Below are positions 34,552 through 45,977 of a stretch of DNA of 64,000 nucleotides, in pieces (position 1 is the first letter of the stretch; each line of letters begins with the position of its first letter). The notes below the pieces were generated by a model. It was given only the letters and a program-made list of their open reading frames with translations. It did not search any database and was not told the origin of the DNA. Both the position numbers and the translations under genes were made by a program. Source of the stretch: Pseudogymnoascus destructans (taxonomy: Eukaryota > Ascomycota > Leotiomycetes > Thelebolales > Thelebolaceae); assembly GCF_001641265.1 (NCBI RefSeq), contig NW_020167542.1:186001-250000 (forward strand), read 5' to 3'.

Positions 34552-37145
34552 TCAGCAGATGCTGTCGTCGTTGTCCTCGGCGCCCTGAGAGATCATCGAG
34601 GGGGTCGAGACGTTGGATGAAGCCTCAACGTCATCTTCGTACCCGACGAGGGCCTGGGAATGTAATCGGAACGACTCTCCCATGAGACGAGTGATACTAG
34701 TAGAGCGTTAGTAAAGGTTCCTTGGTATAGATTGCAGGGACAAAACTTGCCCCCAAACGACAACCTCATCAAGCATACCACCCCAAATACGAGCAACGGC
34801 CGAGCTGAGCTTCGAGTCGTAGACATCCAACGAGTCGTCGTCAAAAAGGCTGCGGACCTTGTTGTACATCGCCAGCTCCTCCTCGGTCGCGGGCTCCTCG
34901 TCATGTTCCAGACGATACAGCCAGAGACTGAGGATGACCATCAGGTCTAGACCGCACAGCGGATGCTCGATGCTCCAGCTGGTGGCCGAGGTTCGCGCGA
35001 CCCAGCGGATACCCTGGAGGGCAGCAGTCTCGAGGCAGTCGAAGCATTCCTGGATGACCTTGATCATCTCGCTAGAGCGCTTCACCCTGCTTCGGGCGTT
35101 GGACATTGCGGCTGCAACTTCGTACGAGTCGTGGTATCTGAGGGCTTCCTGTATCGACTTGAGGTCGACCTCGAGGCGGGCGCGGGCGTTGCGGAACATG
35201 GCAAGGGCATTGAAGATCAGCGGGTGTCCCTTGTGCGGCGCGCTCAGCGAAACCGTAACGCGCTCCGAGTCGCAGAGTGGCAGAGATTTCTCCCACGTCT
35301 CCAGGGCGAGGCGAAGCTTGTACTCGGTGACGACGTCCTGAAGGGCCTCGGGGCTGCGCTTGTGGTACCAGACCTCCAGGAAGAGGGCGTTGATCATCAC
35401 TCTCGTAGCGAAGGCGCTGTAGCGCAACGATTGCCCCTGGAAGAGATTGTCGTGCGCCTCCATGAACGAGGGGACGTGCGATTCCACAAGGTGCTCGCGC
35501 CACGAGGCATCGTCGTCGACGTCCAGGTTCCACAGAGACTCTGTCGACGGCAGCTCAAGGTCCTCGAACTCGTTGAAGCCAATGGCCGGCGTGTGGTTGT
35601 AAGTCAGCGTGAGAAGACCGAAGAAGATGTAGACCGCATAGTACGTGCGTCTGCAGCCCTCGTCCTCGACCCACTCAGCCCTCGAAGGCTGAGCGCCCTC
35701 ACGAGCCTCTGTGCGCAGCTTCAGTTCGTAGCGGTTCCCGGCAACCATGTTGGCGAGCAGGCTCTTGATAGAACAAGCCCACTCCAGCCCCTTCGCATCA
35801 CCGCTCCAGCTGGTAAACACCATGTTTAGCAGGGTGCCCTGCATCGTCCACAGAGGGCACTTTCTCGAGCTGAAGTTCTCCTTGTTCTGGAGGAACTGGT
35901 TGACAAGCAACTTCGCGCCGATGTGCAGCATGTACGCCTGCGCCTGGTCAAACGCGTACAGCGCACCGATGGACAGGACGGCCAAGAGGAGCGCGGGCGA
36001 GACTTTGGTTGGGCGGAACGATGCTGGGTGCAGGAACGGCAGGTGGTGGTGGAAGAGGGTGAAGTACGTCGACAGATACCTGTTCAGCGAGGCCAGGTGG
36101 GGCAGACGGAACGTCTCCACGAGGGCGCCTTCGCCATCGGCACTACGGATGTTGTCGAGGATCGCGATGCGCTGCTCTTCGTCCAGCACCTGAGGGGCCT
36201 TTGGGGCCTGCTGCAGCTGGCCGGCTGGTCGTGGAGAATCGTGAGGCGATGCCTGTCTGGGGGTCGCGGAGGCGGTCGGTGGAAGCGAGTCGATCATGGC
36301 TTGCAGCGCTGGTACCAGCCCATTGCATGCGGACGCCGAATGACTGTGCATCGGGCCGAGACGGCTGGGCTGGGCAGTACTGGCGCTGGCGAACGACGGT
36401 TGCGAGTCTTGAGAGCCGGAGACGCTGGATGAGATCGAGTGCGCGCCACGGTCTGCTCCAGACGGTGGCATGAACGCATCCCACTGCACCTGAGGCAGGG
36501 AGATTGCACCGGAAGGGTAGGTGACTGACGGGTCCATGAGGGAAGAACCATTTCCGGCGAAGGCCATTCCAGGTCCTTGTTCGAAGGGTCCAACACCCGC
36601 ATTTCGCATCGCCACCGTCGCCTTGTGGTGCAAATCGGTCATCAGCATCGCCGCCGTCTCAAGGTCCACCATGCCATCACTGCTTGCCTCGATCTGCTCG
36701 AGGGCAGAGGTGTCGATAGCAATAGCCGACTTCGTCGGTGCCTTTCTACGCTTCACGTCGCTGTGGAGGGGGATCCCGCCGTCCTTGGCATGGACCGTCC
36801 GGTCATGTCGGAGGAGTAAATCTCTACGGACAAACGTGCTCCTGCACTTGAGGCATTTGAACGGGCGTTCTTTGGTGTCTAGGATAAAAAAACGAGTTGG
36901 CTTTGCATGGTCAAGAAGCAGGTGAGAGAGTAGTCGCGGGGAGGTGGGATGTGGGGGGAAGGGGGGGAAGGGGGGGGTAAGGGGAGGGAGGAAAACTAAC
37001 GAGATCTTTCGTGCCTGCTGCGGTGTTCGCTCCTGCTGAAGGCGCGATTGCAGAACTGGCATTTGTACTTCTTTTCTGGGACGAGCGAGGACTTCCGGGC
37101 CGCGGCGGGGGAAGCGGCGATGGGATTCAGAGCGGTGGCAGGCAT
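34552..37145 (-). CDS. C2H2 zinc-finger transcription factor with fungal-specific regulatory domain
   Basis: Minus-strand exons 37001-37145, 34751-36878 and 34552-34696 give 805 residues. Two adjacent C2H2 fingers occupy residues 27-49 (YKCQFC...SEHRSRHERSH) and 55-78 (FKCLKC...RDLLLRHDRTVH), the ADR1-like arrangement that binds short GC-rich sites. The rest matches the fungal-trans middle homology region, for example LNRYLSTYFTLFHHHLPFLHPASF and VLSIGALYAFDQAQAYMLHIG. The first intron (122 nt) is a nearly pure pyrimidine run on the coding strand. The second, 34697-34750, starts with GCAAGT rather than GT. Only that splice joins the frame to the ITRLMGESFRLHSQAL tail and the acidic C-terminus. 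The target pathway is unknown. Divergent from the Ras GEF across a repeat-rich 3.6 kb. Confidence 0.88.
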
Positions 37146-37523
37146 GACTGTGATGGTATGGTACCCTTCAAGACGATGGTTGAATATCGTCTCGGAACGC
37201 GAGCTGAGGCGTGTCGTTTAAAGTGTGAAGGATTTCTGTTGGTGTATGTTTGTCATTCCTTTTTCCTTTCTGATCATCGATTTCCGTGATGGATATGGGT
37301 GTATTCCGGTCTGGAGGGTCTCTTGTGGCGAGAGATTCGAGGATTTGCGGGCGACGGGGTTTGGTAGCGGGTTGTTCGAGAGTGAGTGAGCGTTGAAGGG
37401 TAGAATGAAGGGGATCGTTGAAGGGGATGACGGTCGCGTGAGCGTGAATGTGTTGTTGGTTGAAGGGGGTATAATAAAGTATTGTAGATGGGCAGAGTAG
37501 AGAAGTATAATGAGGGGAGGAGA

Positions 37524-37660
37524 GGATGGATGAGGATGATGAGGATGATGAGGATGGATGAGGATGGATGAGGATGATGAGGATGATGAGGATGATGAGG
37601 ATGGATGAGGATGGATGAGGATGATGATGAATGAGGATGATGATGATGATGATGGCTTTA
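37524..37660. repeat. GGATGATGA / GGATGGATGA microsatellite
   Basis: Tandem GATGAGGAT-type units mixing ATGAGGATG and ATGAGGATGG phases, ending in a pure (GAT)n run near 37636-37653. Confidence 0.85.
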
Positions 37661-37769
37661 TTGTAGATGAGGGGGAGGGGGAGGGGGGAGGCGGGAAGTA
37701 AGGAATGAAGTAGGAGAAGAAGGAGGGGGAGGGAAGGGAAGGAATGTTTGGTAAGGGGGGAGGGAGGGA

Positions 37770-38000
37770 GATGGGATGGGAGATGGAGATGGGAGGTGGT
37801 GGTGGGTTGGTGGGTTGGTGGGTGGTGGGTTGGTGGGTTGGTGGGTGGTGGGTTGGTGGGTTGGTGGGATGGTGGGTGGTGGGTTGGTGGGTGGTGGGTG
37901 GTTGGCGGGTTAGTGGGCGGGTTAGTGGGCGGGTTAGTGGGAAAGGTGGGAGATGGGGATGGGGTGGGAGATGGGGATGGGGGATGGGAGATGGGAGGGG
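37770..38000 (+). repeat. G-rich GGGTTGGTGGGT minisatellite, G-quadruplex prone
   Basis: Repeated GGTGGGTTGGTGGGT units (37795-37935), then GGGATGGGAGATGGGGATG units. Runs of three or more G separated by 1-4 nt recur dozens of times on the plus strand, which is the template strand of the C2H2 gene and lies 5' of it. Confidence 0.8.
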
Positions 38001-38055
38001 AAAGTGGGTGTGGTGGGTGTGGTGGGTGAGATGGGTACGTACGTGGGGGTGAGGG

Positions 38056-38125
38056 GAGGGCGAGGTGAGGCGAGGTGAGGCGAGGTGAGGCGAGGTGAGG
38101 CGAGGGAGGCGAGGGAGGCGGGGCG
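38056..38125. repeat. GCGAGGTGAG 10-bp tandem repeat
   Basis: At least four near-perfect copies of GCGAGGTGAG, grading into GCGAGGGAG units. Confidence 0.85.
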
Positions 38126-38159
38126 AGGTACATGGGGTGTTAGTGTGAGGGACAGTTTG

Positions 38160-38430
38160 TATAGTAGTACTGTGGTAGGTAGAGTAGTAGAGAGAGTAGA
38201 GAGGAGGGGAGTAGAGAGGTTAGTAGTAGAAGTAGAGAGAGTAGAGGTTAGTAGTAGAGAGAGTAGAGGTTAGTAGTAGAGAGAGTAGAGAGGTTAGTAG
38301 TAGAGAGAGTAGAGAGGTTAGTAGTAGAGAGAGTAGAGAGGTTAGTAGTAGAGAGAGTAGAGAGGTTAGTAGTAGAGAGAGTAGAGAGGTTAGTAGTAGA
38401 GAGAGTAGAGAGGTTAGTAGTAGTCGTAGA
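38160..38430. repeat. GTTAGTAGTAGAGAGAGTAGAGAG minisatellite (24 bp)
   Basis: About nine copies of a 22-28 bp unit. The last six are almost identical 24-mers, which suggests recent expansion. Confidence 0.9.
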
Positions 38431-38747
38431 GGGAATAAAGAGGGAATACTCGAGTACCGTGTGGCCGGTACTGTCCCCTCCAGCCCACTACTCGAGTACG
38501 GGCATCTGCTTGTCTCACATCATCATTACGGTCGCCAGAGGGAGCGGGGGTACGAGAAAGGTACTCCCTCCTCCGTGTCTCTGGGCTTCCGCCCCTCCGC
38601 GTCTCTGTCTCTGGGCTTCCACCTCCGTTTGCTGTTCATTCCTCTCTCCATGCTGCGCCCCGGCCATGTACCTATCCGTGTACCTCCACCCATCCAACCA
38701 CTCATCCAAGCCATCAACCCTACAGTCGTCTTGAGCTGGGCTACCTA

Positions 38748-38818
38748 CATCTGTTGATATCTACATCTGTTGATATACACCTACATCTATATACTACATC
38801 TGTTGATATACACACGTA
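38748..38818. repeat. CTACATCTGTTGATAT short tandem repeat
   Basis: Three full copies and one partial copy of CTACATCTGTTGATAT with small spacers. Confidence 0.75.
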
Positions 38819-38871
38819 CCTGCATGATGAGAGGTGAGCCACTGCCAGATACAGGCACAGCACGTTGAGTA

Positions 38872-38930
38872 AATCGAGAAAAGAAAAAAAAAAGAAAAAG
38901 GAAAAAGAAAAGGAAAAGGAAAAAGGGGGC
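38872..38930. repeat. A/G-only purine tract
   Basis: A nearly unbroken polypurine run of AAAAGAAAAAGG type, about 55 bp. Confidence 0.8.
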
Positions 38931-38993
38931 TGGTGGTGCTGTTGCCCCTCTAGCAAGGGAGGGGGAGGGGAGGGGAGGGAAGTGGAACTGGAG

Positions 38994-39060
38994 TGAGAGT
39001 GGAGGGAGTGGGGGGAGTGGGAGGAGTGGGAGGAGTGGGAGGAGTGAGGGGAGGGAGGGG
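38994..39060. repeat. GGGAGTGGGAGGAGT tandem repeat
   Basis: Tandem GGAGTGGGA units on the plus strand, again G-rich. Confidence 0.75.
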
Positions 39061-39167
39061 AGGACTTCTGTCCAAAACGTTGTTTTTTTGGGGTCAATTT
39101 CCCACCCGTCTCCAATCACAGCACGCCTATAATTATTCCCAATATCTGACCCGTTACATATCACTCC

Positions 39168-39225
39168 AGCATCCCGACATCCCGACATCCCGACCCGACA
39201 TCCCGACATCCCAACATCCCGACAT
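39168..39225. repeat. CATCCCGA tandem repeat
   Basis: Six to seven copies of an 8-9 bp CATCCCGA unit. Confidence 0.85.
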
Positions 39226-39447
39226 ATTTGTTTGTTTCTGTTGTCCTTCCAGATTAAGCCACAATTTTTTATTCCAGGGGACGATCATCGAGGTTCACAT
39301 ATACCGACACCATTCTTTCTCGATACCATGACGGCGCTGCAAAGCGGCACAGACTGGGAAGTTGCAGTGAGTGTGCCATCATGGGAGGAGTGTGTCTCTC
39401 TCTCGCTCACTTGTCGTCGGTGAGAAGCATGGTGAGAGGAATATGTT

Positions 39448-39600
39448 CCATCGCGAGAGAGACGTATCCGAGAGAGACGTGTCCAAGATTGAGAAGACGT
39501 CCGAGAGAGACGTGTCCAGGATTGAGAGAGACGTGTCGAGAGAGACTGTCCGAGAGAGACGTGTCCGAGAGAGACGTGTCCAAGATTGAGAGAGACATGG
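39448..39600. repeat. GAGAGAGACGTGTCC tandem repeat
   Basis: About seven copies of a GAGAGACGTGTCC(AAGATT) unit of variable length (14-33 bp). Confidence 0.85.
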
Positions 39601-39805
39601 TGGTATATATCACTCTCTGCTTCTCCCCTCCCCTCACTCACCCTTATCCGTCCCAGGGCCCTTGCAACAATGTCACCTCGCGTGGCAGAAAGAGAAGGGA
39701 AGAAAAGACGGATAGGATTATCGGTATTTCGCTGCCTGTCTGTCATGTATAGGCAAATCACGGGCTATTTGTGACTATAATCATTTCCCCCCCTCATAAA
39801 TAAAG

Positions 39806-39956
39806 ACTGAGACTTGAGACCGAGACTGAGACTGAGACTGCGACTGCGACTGCGACTGCGACTGCGACTGGAACTGCGACTGCGACTGCGACTGCGACTG
39901 AGGCCGAGACCGAGACTGAGACCAATTCAATTCAATTCAATTCAATTCAATCGAGG
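39806..39956. repeat. GAGACT / GCGACT hexamers followed by CAATT pentamers
   Basis: GAGACTGAGACT grades into (GCGACT)n, then back to GAGACC. A (CAATT)n run follows at about 39925-39951. Confidence 0.85.
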
Positions 39957-40069
39957 GGATCTAGAAGGCATTAATTATCAATTATCGATTGCGGTATCTA
40001 CGCTCGACCCTTTACTTACCCTGCCCCGTCTTCCCCTCACCCTCCCCGCCACCACACCACCACCACCAC

Positions 40070-40113
40070 CATCGCATGCATTATCGCATGCATTATCGCA
40101 TGCGATAATGCAT
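40070..40113. repeat. CGCATGCATTAT repeat ending in a 26-bp perfect palindrome
   Basis: CGCATGCATTAT occurs twice, followed by ATGCATTATCGC/GCGATAATGCAT arms. 40088-40113 is a perfect 26-bp palindrome. Confidence 0.85.
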
Positions 40114-40774
40114 TATTTATTTATCTACGCATTGTGATCTTTCGTGCCTCTTTTATATTGCCTCGGTTGCTATTTCCCACAATACTATTCTTATTTTACC
40201 GGTTACTATCAAGTGAGGAAAAAAATAGCATCTGAAAGAAGGAACTGCTCGAGGCACCAGCCGTTGGCTTGTCACAACTCCACCATCCCACCGACAACAT
40301 ATCCCCAACAAACAACGCCGCCGACAAAAACAATAACCCTCCCTTCCGCCTTCCCCGCCCAATTACGTACCGTTGTGAGCTCTCTCGACGGTCGGCGACC
40401 GTCCATTTTCCCATGACCTGTAGTGCTTGAAAGGCGACCGCCATCGAATCGGCGTGAATCGCCCACACAACGTCTACCCGCCCGAGCCTCCACACGGACC
40501 AGTCACATTGACTTTACTCCCTCCATCTCAATCGACCGCGACCCGCCAACAAAACCTCCTCCACCTGGACGGACCCCTTTGAACGAACAACCCCAAAAGA
40601 ACCCCTCGTACCCCGACTCGAAACCTCGCAAAACCTCCCCCAGCCCAGCGCTGCTCCCGCCGCTCCGCTCCGCACTGGCGCTGCTGCGACGAGCCTGCGC
40701 CCACGAAACATCCGCCTCCCGCGAGATTGCCCGCAATCAATCCCCCCAAACCCCTCAACACCGGCATCAGCACG

Positions 40775-43700
40775 ATGCTCATGACGCAGACGCCACAGCC
40801 AGCACCATTCTCGAGCCAGCGACACGAGCATACCCCCGACGACGCATCCCAAACGACAGGCAGAGCCGTCGCATTTCCCTCCTCGGCCCACGCCAACTTC
40901 GCGGGGTCAGCAGCAGCACAGTCTGCGTACCGCAACTCGCCCACACCCATCTACACCGGCTCCGCGGCCAACGCCGCTCCGCAGCAACAACAGCCCGTCA
41001 TGTATGTGCGGGCGCTGTACGACTATGAGGCGGATGACCGGACGAGCCTGAGTTTTCACGAAGGCGATGTGATTCAGGTCATCACGCAGCTCGAGAGCGG
41101 ATGGTGGGATGGGGTTATTAATGGTGTGCGTGGCTGGTTCCCCAGTAACTACTGCCAGGTGCTTTCGAATCCCGAAGATGTGCTCGAGGACCGCCACCAC
41201 GATGATGGAGAGGACGATGACCTCGATGGCGACGAGATGTACGATGATCAGTACGGACCACTAGATGACGGCGGCGAGGCTGACCCCGACCACACCGCGC
41301 GGCAGCTGCCTATCGACGGCTTCGCGGGCAGCGGCGGCGATATTAATAACCATAAGAGCAAAGCGCGAGCGGACTTTTGGATTCCCCAGGCGACGCCGGA
41401 TGGGCGGCTGTTCTACTACAATTCGATGACGGGGGAGAGCAGCATGGAGTTACCGCTGGAGAGTCCGTCGTCGGCGACGGAGAATGGGCCGCGCGATCGC
41501 ATGAATTTCGCGCTGCCGGGTAAGACGAGGCCGCCGCAGGAGATGATGGCGCAGGGCGCGTTTATGGAGGAGGAAGAGTATGAGTCGGACGGGAACTCGG
41601 CGTCGGAGATGGATGGGGAGTCGATTATGATGGCTTCTACGGGATCTTTGGTATGTTCAGACATGCTACTCCCATTTACGGATATATATTTTACTTTTAA
41701 GATGCTAACTTTTGCAATTTTAGCCCCGGAAGCGGAGGTCTCATGGCTCGGAGGGGATATCACCAGCGTTGTCGATGGAATCGATTAACGGAGCGCTGCC
41801 GAGCGCACAACAGCGGAATGATCAGTTTTATACCTCGAATATGTTTGGGACGTCGTCCACGAGCGTGTTGCCTGTGGCTGGGGCATCAACAACCTCGTTC
41901 ACGAGCCCGACAGGCGGCCCGGTACAGGCGGCGAATGTGCCTCGATCGTTCTTCGATGATGGCGTGGCAGCTCCTTTGACGTGGAACAGGCTCGTTGTCA
42001 ATATGAGGCTTGCTGTTAACCAATTCAAGGAAGCTATTAATAACGGGCAACGCTCCGAGTACGTTCGCAGGGCAGAGGATATATCGGATCACCTGCGACT
42101 ACTCCTAGCTGCGGGGTCTGGCACAACAGATAACCATTCTGGCCAGCCTTCTATCATTTCTACGAATAAGGCCTTATACCCCCATTTCAGGGATATGATG
42201 TCGAAATTCTCAAAGCTTGTTATTTCCTCCCATATCGCTGCTGCGGACTACCCAACACCGGAGTCGTATCAGAAGTGCCTCCAGGAAGCAGATGGTGTTC
42301 TACAGGGTGTCTTCAGCTACGTGGAGGTGGCGAGGCAACAACGCGGAGAGGATATCCCAAGGCTATTCCCCGGTTTTGTCATTGGTAGCGCAGCAGGAGG
42401 GGGTTGGCAGAACAACGGTCTTGGCTCGCGGGATCCGATGACATCGAACTTCCTCGACGAGGACGAAGCGGCGCTCGAGCCAACAGCTACTCTCGATGCC
42501 AAACTCCTGGAGCGGATGGACGATCTGAAGCGCGGGCTGATTTCTAGCATCCGCAAGCTTGAAGAGCATCTCGTCGTCACGGAGAAGATCATCACGCCGT
42601 ACAGACACGAACTCATCGGCAACGCCATCTGCGCCGCCGCCGGCAAAGTCCTCGAGATGTTCAGGCCCTTTGTCTCAACCGTCGAATCCATCAACCTCTC
42701 CTCCCTCGGAACCGGGTTCCAGAACCCACAACTACTAGATTTCACCACATACAAACAAAATCTCTACGACAACATCTCGGACCTCGTCCTCGGCTGCCAA
42801 GCCGTCGCCGGGCCCCTCGAAGATGAGTGGGCGGAGGTCCGCGGCGAGTCGCTGGAAGATAGGATCACATACGTGCGCAACAGCACGCGGCAGCTCGAGA
42901 CGAACGCTTCGCATATCAGGTTCTCGCTCCAGCTCCTTGGGGAACAAGTGCAATCGACGCTCCAGCAGGACGACCTGCGACCACAGAGCCAGCGCCGCGT
43001 AGACGGCCAGGGCTACGATAGGATCCACCAGCGCACCGAGTCGCGCCAGGCGCCGAATCCATCCCGCCGACCTACCAGCGCGTCGCAGCCGCCGCCAGCT
43101 GACCCTATCGATCCAGCATCCGGCAACTACCATATGGGCGACAACTCCAAGGTTAAGAAGTTCTTTGGTGAAGAACCTGCACCTCCTCCGTCTGCGATCG
43201 TCAGACCGAGGGAGGTGGATGAGACGCCTGATTTCCTGGCGCTGGATTACGAGCAAGACCTCCTTTACGACACGAAATTGCAACCCCCTGCACTAAAGGG
43301 TGGAACGCTTCTCGCGCTCGTCGAACAGCTGACTCGCCACGATAAGTTGGACTCAAGCTTCAACGGCACCTTCCTCCTCACCTACCGCTCCTTCACCACC
43401 GCCCGCGAACTCTTCGAGCACCTAGTGAAGAGATTCCAGATCCAACCCCCCGAGGGCCTCGCCCAAGCCGACTTCGACACCTGGCGCGACAGGAAGCAGA
43501 AGCCCATCCGCTTCCGCGTAGTAAATATCCTGAAGAGCTGGTTCGATAACTTCTGGATGGAGGACCAGAGTAAGGAGACTATGCAGCTCATCTCCGACGT
43601 CTACACCTTCGCCCGCGACACCGTCAAGACGACCGAGACGATGGGTTCCGGCCCTGTCATGGTGGTTCTGGAGCAAAGGCTGCGCGGCCAGGACGCCCCC

Positions 43701-44704
43701 GCCAAGCGATTGGTCTTGACGATGAACCAAAGCACGCCTGCGCCAATCATGCCGAAGAACATGCGCAAGCTCAAGTTCCTGGACATCGGCGTTACGGAAT
43801 TCGCTAGACAGCTGACGATTATCGAGTCGAAGCTGTATGGACGCATCAAACCCACCGAGTGTCTGAATAAGACGTGGCAGAAGAAGGTCGGGGAGGGGGA
43901 CCCGGAGCCGGCGCCAAATGTTAAGTTGTTGATTCTGCACTCGAATCAGTTGACGAATTGGGTGGCGGAGATGATTTTGACGCAGCAGGATGTGAAGAAG
44001 AGGGTTGTGGTAGTGAAGCATTTTGTTTCTGTGGCGGATGTACGTATCTCCCCTTTCTTGTCTCCCCTCTCCCCCTGTCCCTCCTATCCATCCTGTATGA
44101 ATGACTGCTAACGTCTAAATAGAAGTGCCGCGCACTGAACAACTACTCAACCCTAACGTCTATCATCTCCGCTCTCGGCACAGCGCCCATCCACCGCCTG
44201 AAACGCACGTGGGACCAGATGCCCGCTCGCACCATCACGGTGCTCGAGCAGATGCGCAAGCTGATGGGGAGTACCAAGAACTTTGGCGAGTACCGCGAGA
44301 GCCTGCATCTTGCGAATCCGCCGTGTATTCCTTTCTTCGGTGCGTAGTTTCTATCCCCCCTCTCTAAAAAATAAATGGGCAATTTCCTAACAAACATCCC
44401 CGCAGGCGTCTACCTAACCGACCTAACCTTCATTGAAGACGGCATCCCCTCCATCATCAAGAAATCCACCCTCATCAACTTCGCCAAGCGCGCGAAAACC
44501 GCTGAAGTCATAAGAGACATCCAGCAATACCAGAACATGCCCTACCCCTTGCAGCCCGTACCGGAGCTGCAGGAGTATATTTTGAGTAATATGCAGGCCG
44601 CGGGGGATGTGCATGAGATGTATGAGAAGTCTCTGCAGGTTGAGCCGAGGGAGAGGGAGGATGAGAAGATTGTTCGGGTGCTTGCTGAGAGTGGGTTTTT
44701 GTGA
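40775..44704 (+). CDS. CDC25: CDC25-family Ras guanine-nucleotide exchange factor with SH3 domain
   Basis: This protein loads Ras with GTP and so feeds the cAMP-PKA (and in some fungi MAPK) pathways. Exons 40775-41650, 41724-44039, 44123-44339 and 44406-44704 give about 1235 residues. Domains: SH3 at about 76-130 (ALYDYEADDRTSLSFHEGD, WWDGVINGVRGWFPSNY), a WW-like module at about 201-231, a long helical middle, RasGEF_N at about 804-900 (LKGGTLLALVEQLTRHD, GTFLLTYRSFTTARELFEHL) and the catalytic domain from about 979 to the end (EFARQLTIIESKLYGRIKP, NYSTLTSIISALGTAPIHRL, PFFGVYLTDLTFIEDG). In the WW-like module the second Trp is Met. The start is the first in-frame ATG; another lies 6 nt downstream. 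Joins restore the catalytic blocks exactly. Confidence 0.92.
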
Positions 44705-45240
44705 TCGAGGTACGGATACAGTACAGTGAAGTACAGTACCGAGATCGGTTTTGCCCCGGGGGGGGTCGTGGCGGGGACAGCGATGTCTGCTGGAAATACC
44801 AGCTACCACAGCAAATACCACCGCACAAGATCCAGCCAGTGGGCGGCATAACCACGGGCCTCCCACACAGACCGTGTTGCCATACACGGTCATACTGGGG
44901 TTATTATAACCCCATCCATCTGTTCTGTCTCCACGACAAACAGCTATCTACGCAACACAACGCGACCCAACGAACGGGCTGCTGTATGGAGGAGGTTGTA
45001 TGGAAACCAGCGTGCATGGCGTGCGTGCGTAGTGATGGATCGAATTCCTTATTTGAGGAGGAGGATGTCTTGGTTTGGTTTTTTAGAATAGGGCTCGGAT
45101 CGTTATTGGCGTGGGATTTTGGGCACATCTTATGGATATGGGAAATTTTATTATTCATTTTCTGCAGACCAGTATTTTTCCCGCAAAAGTTATCTTTCCT
45201 CCCGCCATATATATATATATATATAAGCCGAGTAATTTTC
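44705..45240. other. Region downstream of the Ras GEF
   Basis: About 535 bp with a (TA)n run near 45207-45224. No gene was recognised; it leads into the transposon nest. Confidence 0.4.
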
Positions 45241-45428
45241 AATACATAACCAACCGCGATCCGGATACTGATCCGGATATATCCTATCCGCCATAATTAT
45301 GATCTATCCGTACGATCTGAGGATATATCCGGATCTTACGGATAATGCCAAGAGTAGCCAAGAGTAGCCAAGGCCACATAATAGACGTAGAATTGATTCT
45401 GTAATACTGGTTCAAATACCATCGTAAT

Positions 45429-45975
45429 GTGACGATTACAGTAAAAATGAGCGACTCGGAATTATCAGATTTGCCGTCAGATCATGAGAGCTATTCTCAA
45501 ATAGAAGAGCTATCGTTACCACATCTTCCACCTCAACCTACCCCTATTCAGCCTTCAGTTGAAGCAGTTGACGTATCGATTAATCTACCTCAACATCCAA
45601 GGGTAGTACTGCCACCGACATCGTCGAAGCTCTTCACAAAGGGCTTATATCGTCGGGAATTACTTGATACTCGGCCTCCGACCATAAAAATGATATGCCT
45701 ACAACCAGGCTGTGGATATTCACTACCGCCACAAGGACTAAAGCAATCGTCGACAAGTAATCTATAGAGGCATTATTCCTTAAAGCATCTAACAGTATCA
45801 TACGCCCTAAAAATGAGAATAGACAGCCGTCTAGTGCGTCAAGCAGTACATCGTCGTTCTTCAACCCACGCCCATCAGCTCTACTAAAGCAACCTGGCAA
45901 TCCTTCAAAGTATAAGGAGTTATTACTACAGTTCATTATGTCGAATAATCTATCGATACGCTTGTTGAAAGCTGG
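45429..45975 (+). pseudogene. hAT transposase, N-terminal fragment
   Basis: The open frame from 45429 begins MTITVKMSDSELSDLPSD and stops at about 45765 after a BED-finger-like section. In a neighbouring frame the homology goes on through a TSNL-RHY-KHL type motif and KYKELLLQFIMSNNLSIRLL, the usual start of the hAT core. A stop (TAG) and a frame change break it. It ends abruptly at about 45977, where unrelated minus-strand gene sequence begins. The missing middle (a few hundred codons) was not found in the window. Confidence 0.65.
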
Positions 45976-45977
45976 GG

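Larger units (their letters stand above)
37146..40774. other. 3.6-kb repeat-mosaic intergenic region between the C2H2 regulator and the Ras GEF
   Basis: Gene-free interval between divergent regulators. It holds about ten unrelated simple or minisatellite families, listed separately, joined by short unique segments. 37500-38440 is strongly purine/G-rich on the plus strand. The last about 600 bp before the Ras GEF are C-rich and likely its promoter and 5' UTR. The long open frames are by-products of the repeats. Confidence 0.6.

Noticed and set aside
34963..35829. 288-codon plus-strand frame
   Set aside because: Antisense shadow of the fungal-trans domain of the C2H2 regulator.
37168..38133. 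321-codon minus-strand frame rich in His/Pro/Ser
   Set aside because: It is a by-product of tandem repeats lacking stops; no domain or plausible start, and it overlaps the first exon and 5' flank of the C2H2 gene.
40727..40774. N-terminal extension of the Ras GEF to 40727
   Set aside because: That codon is TTG; the first in-frame ATG is at 40775.
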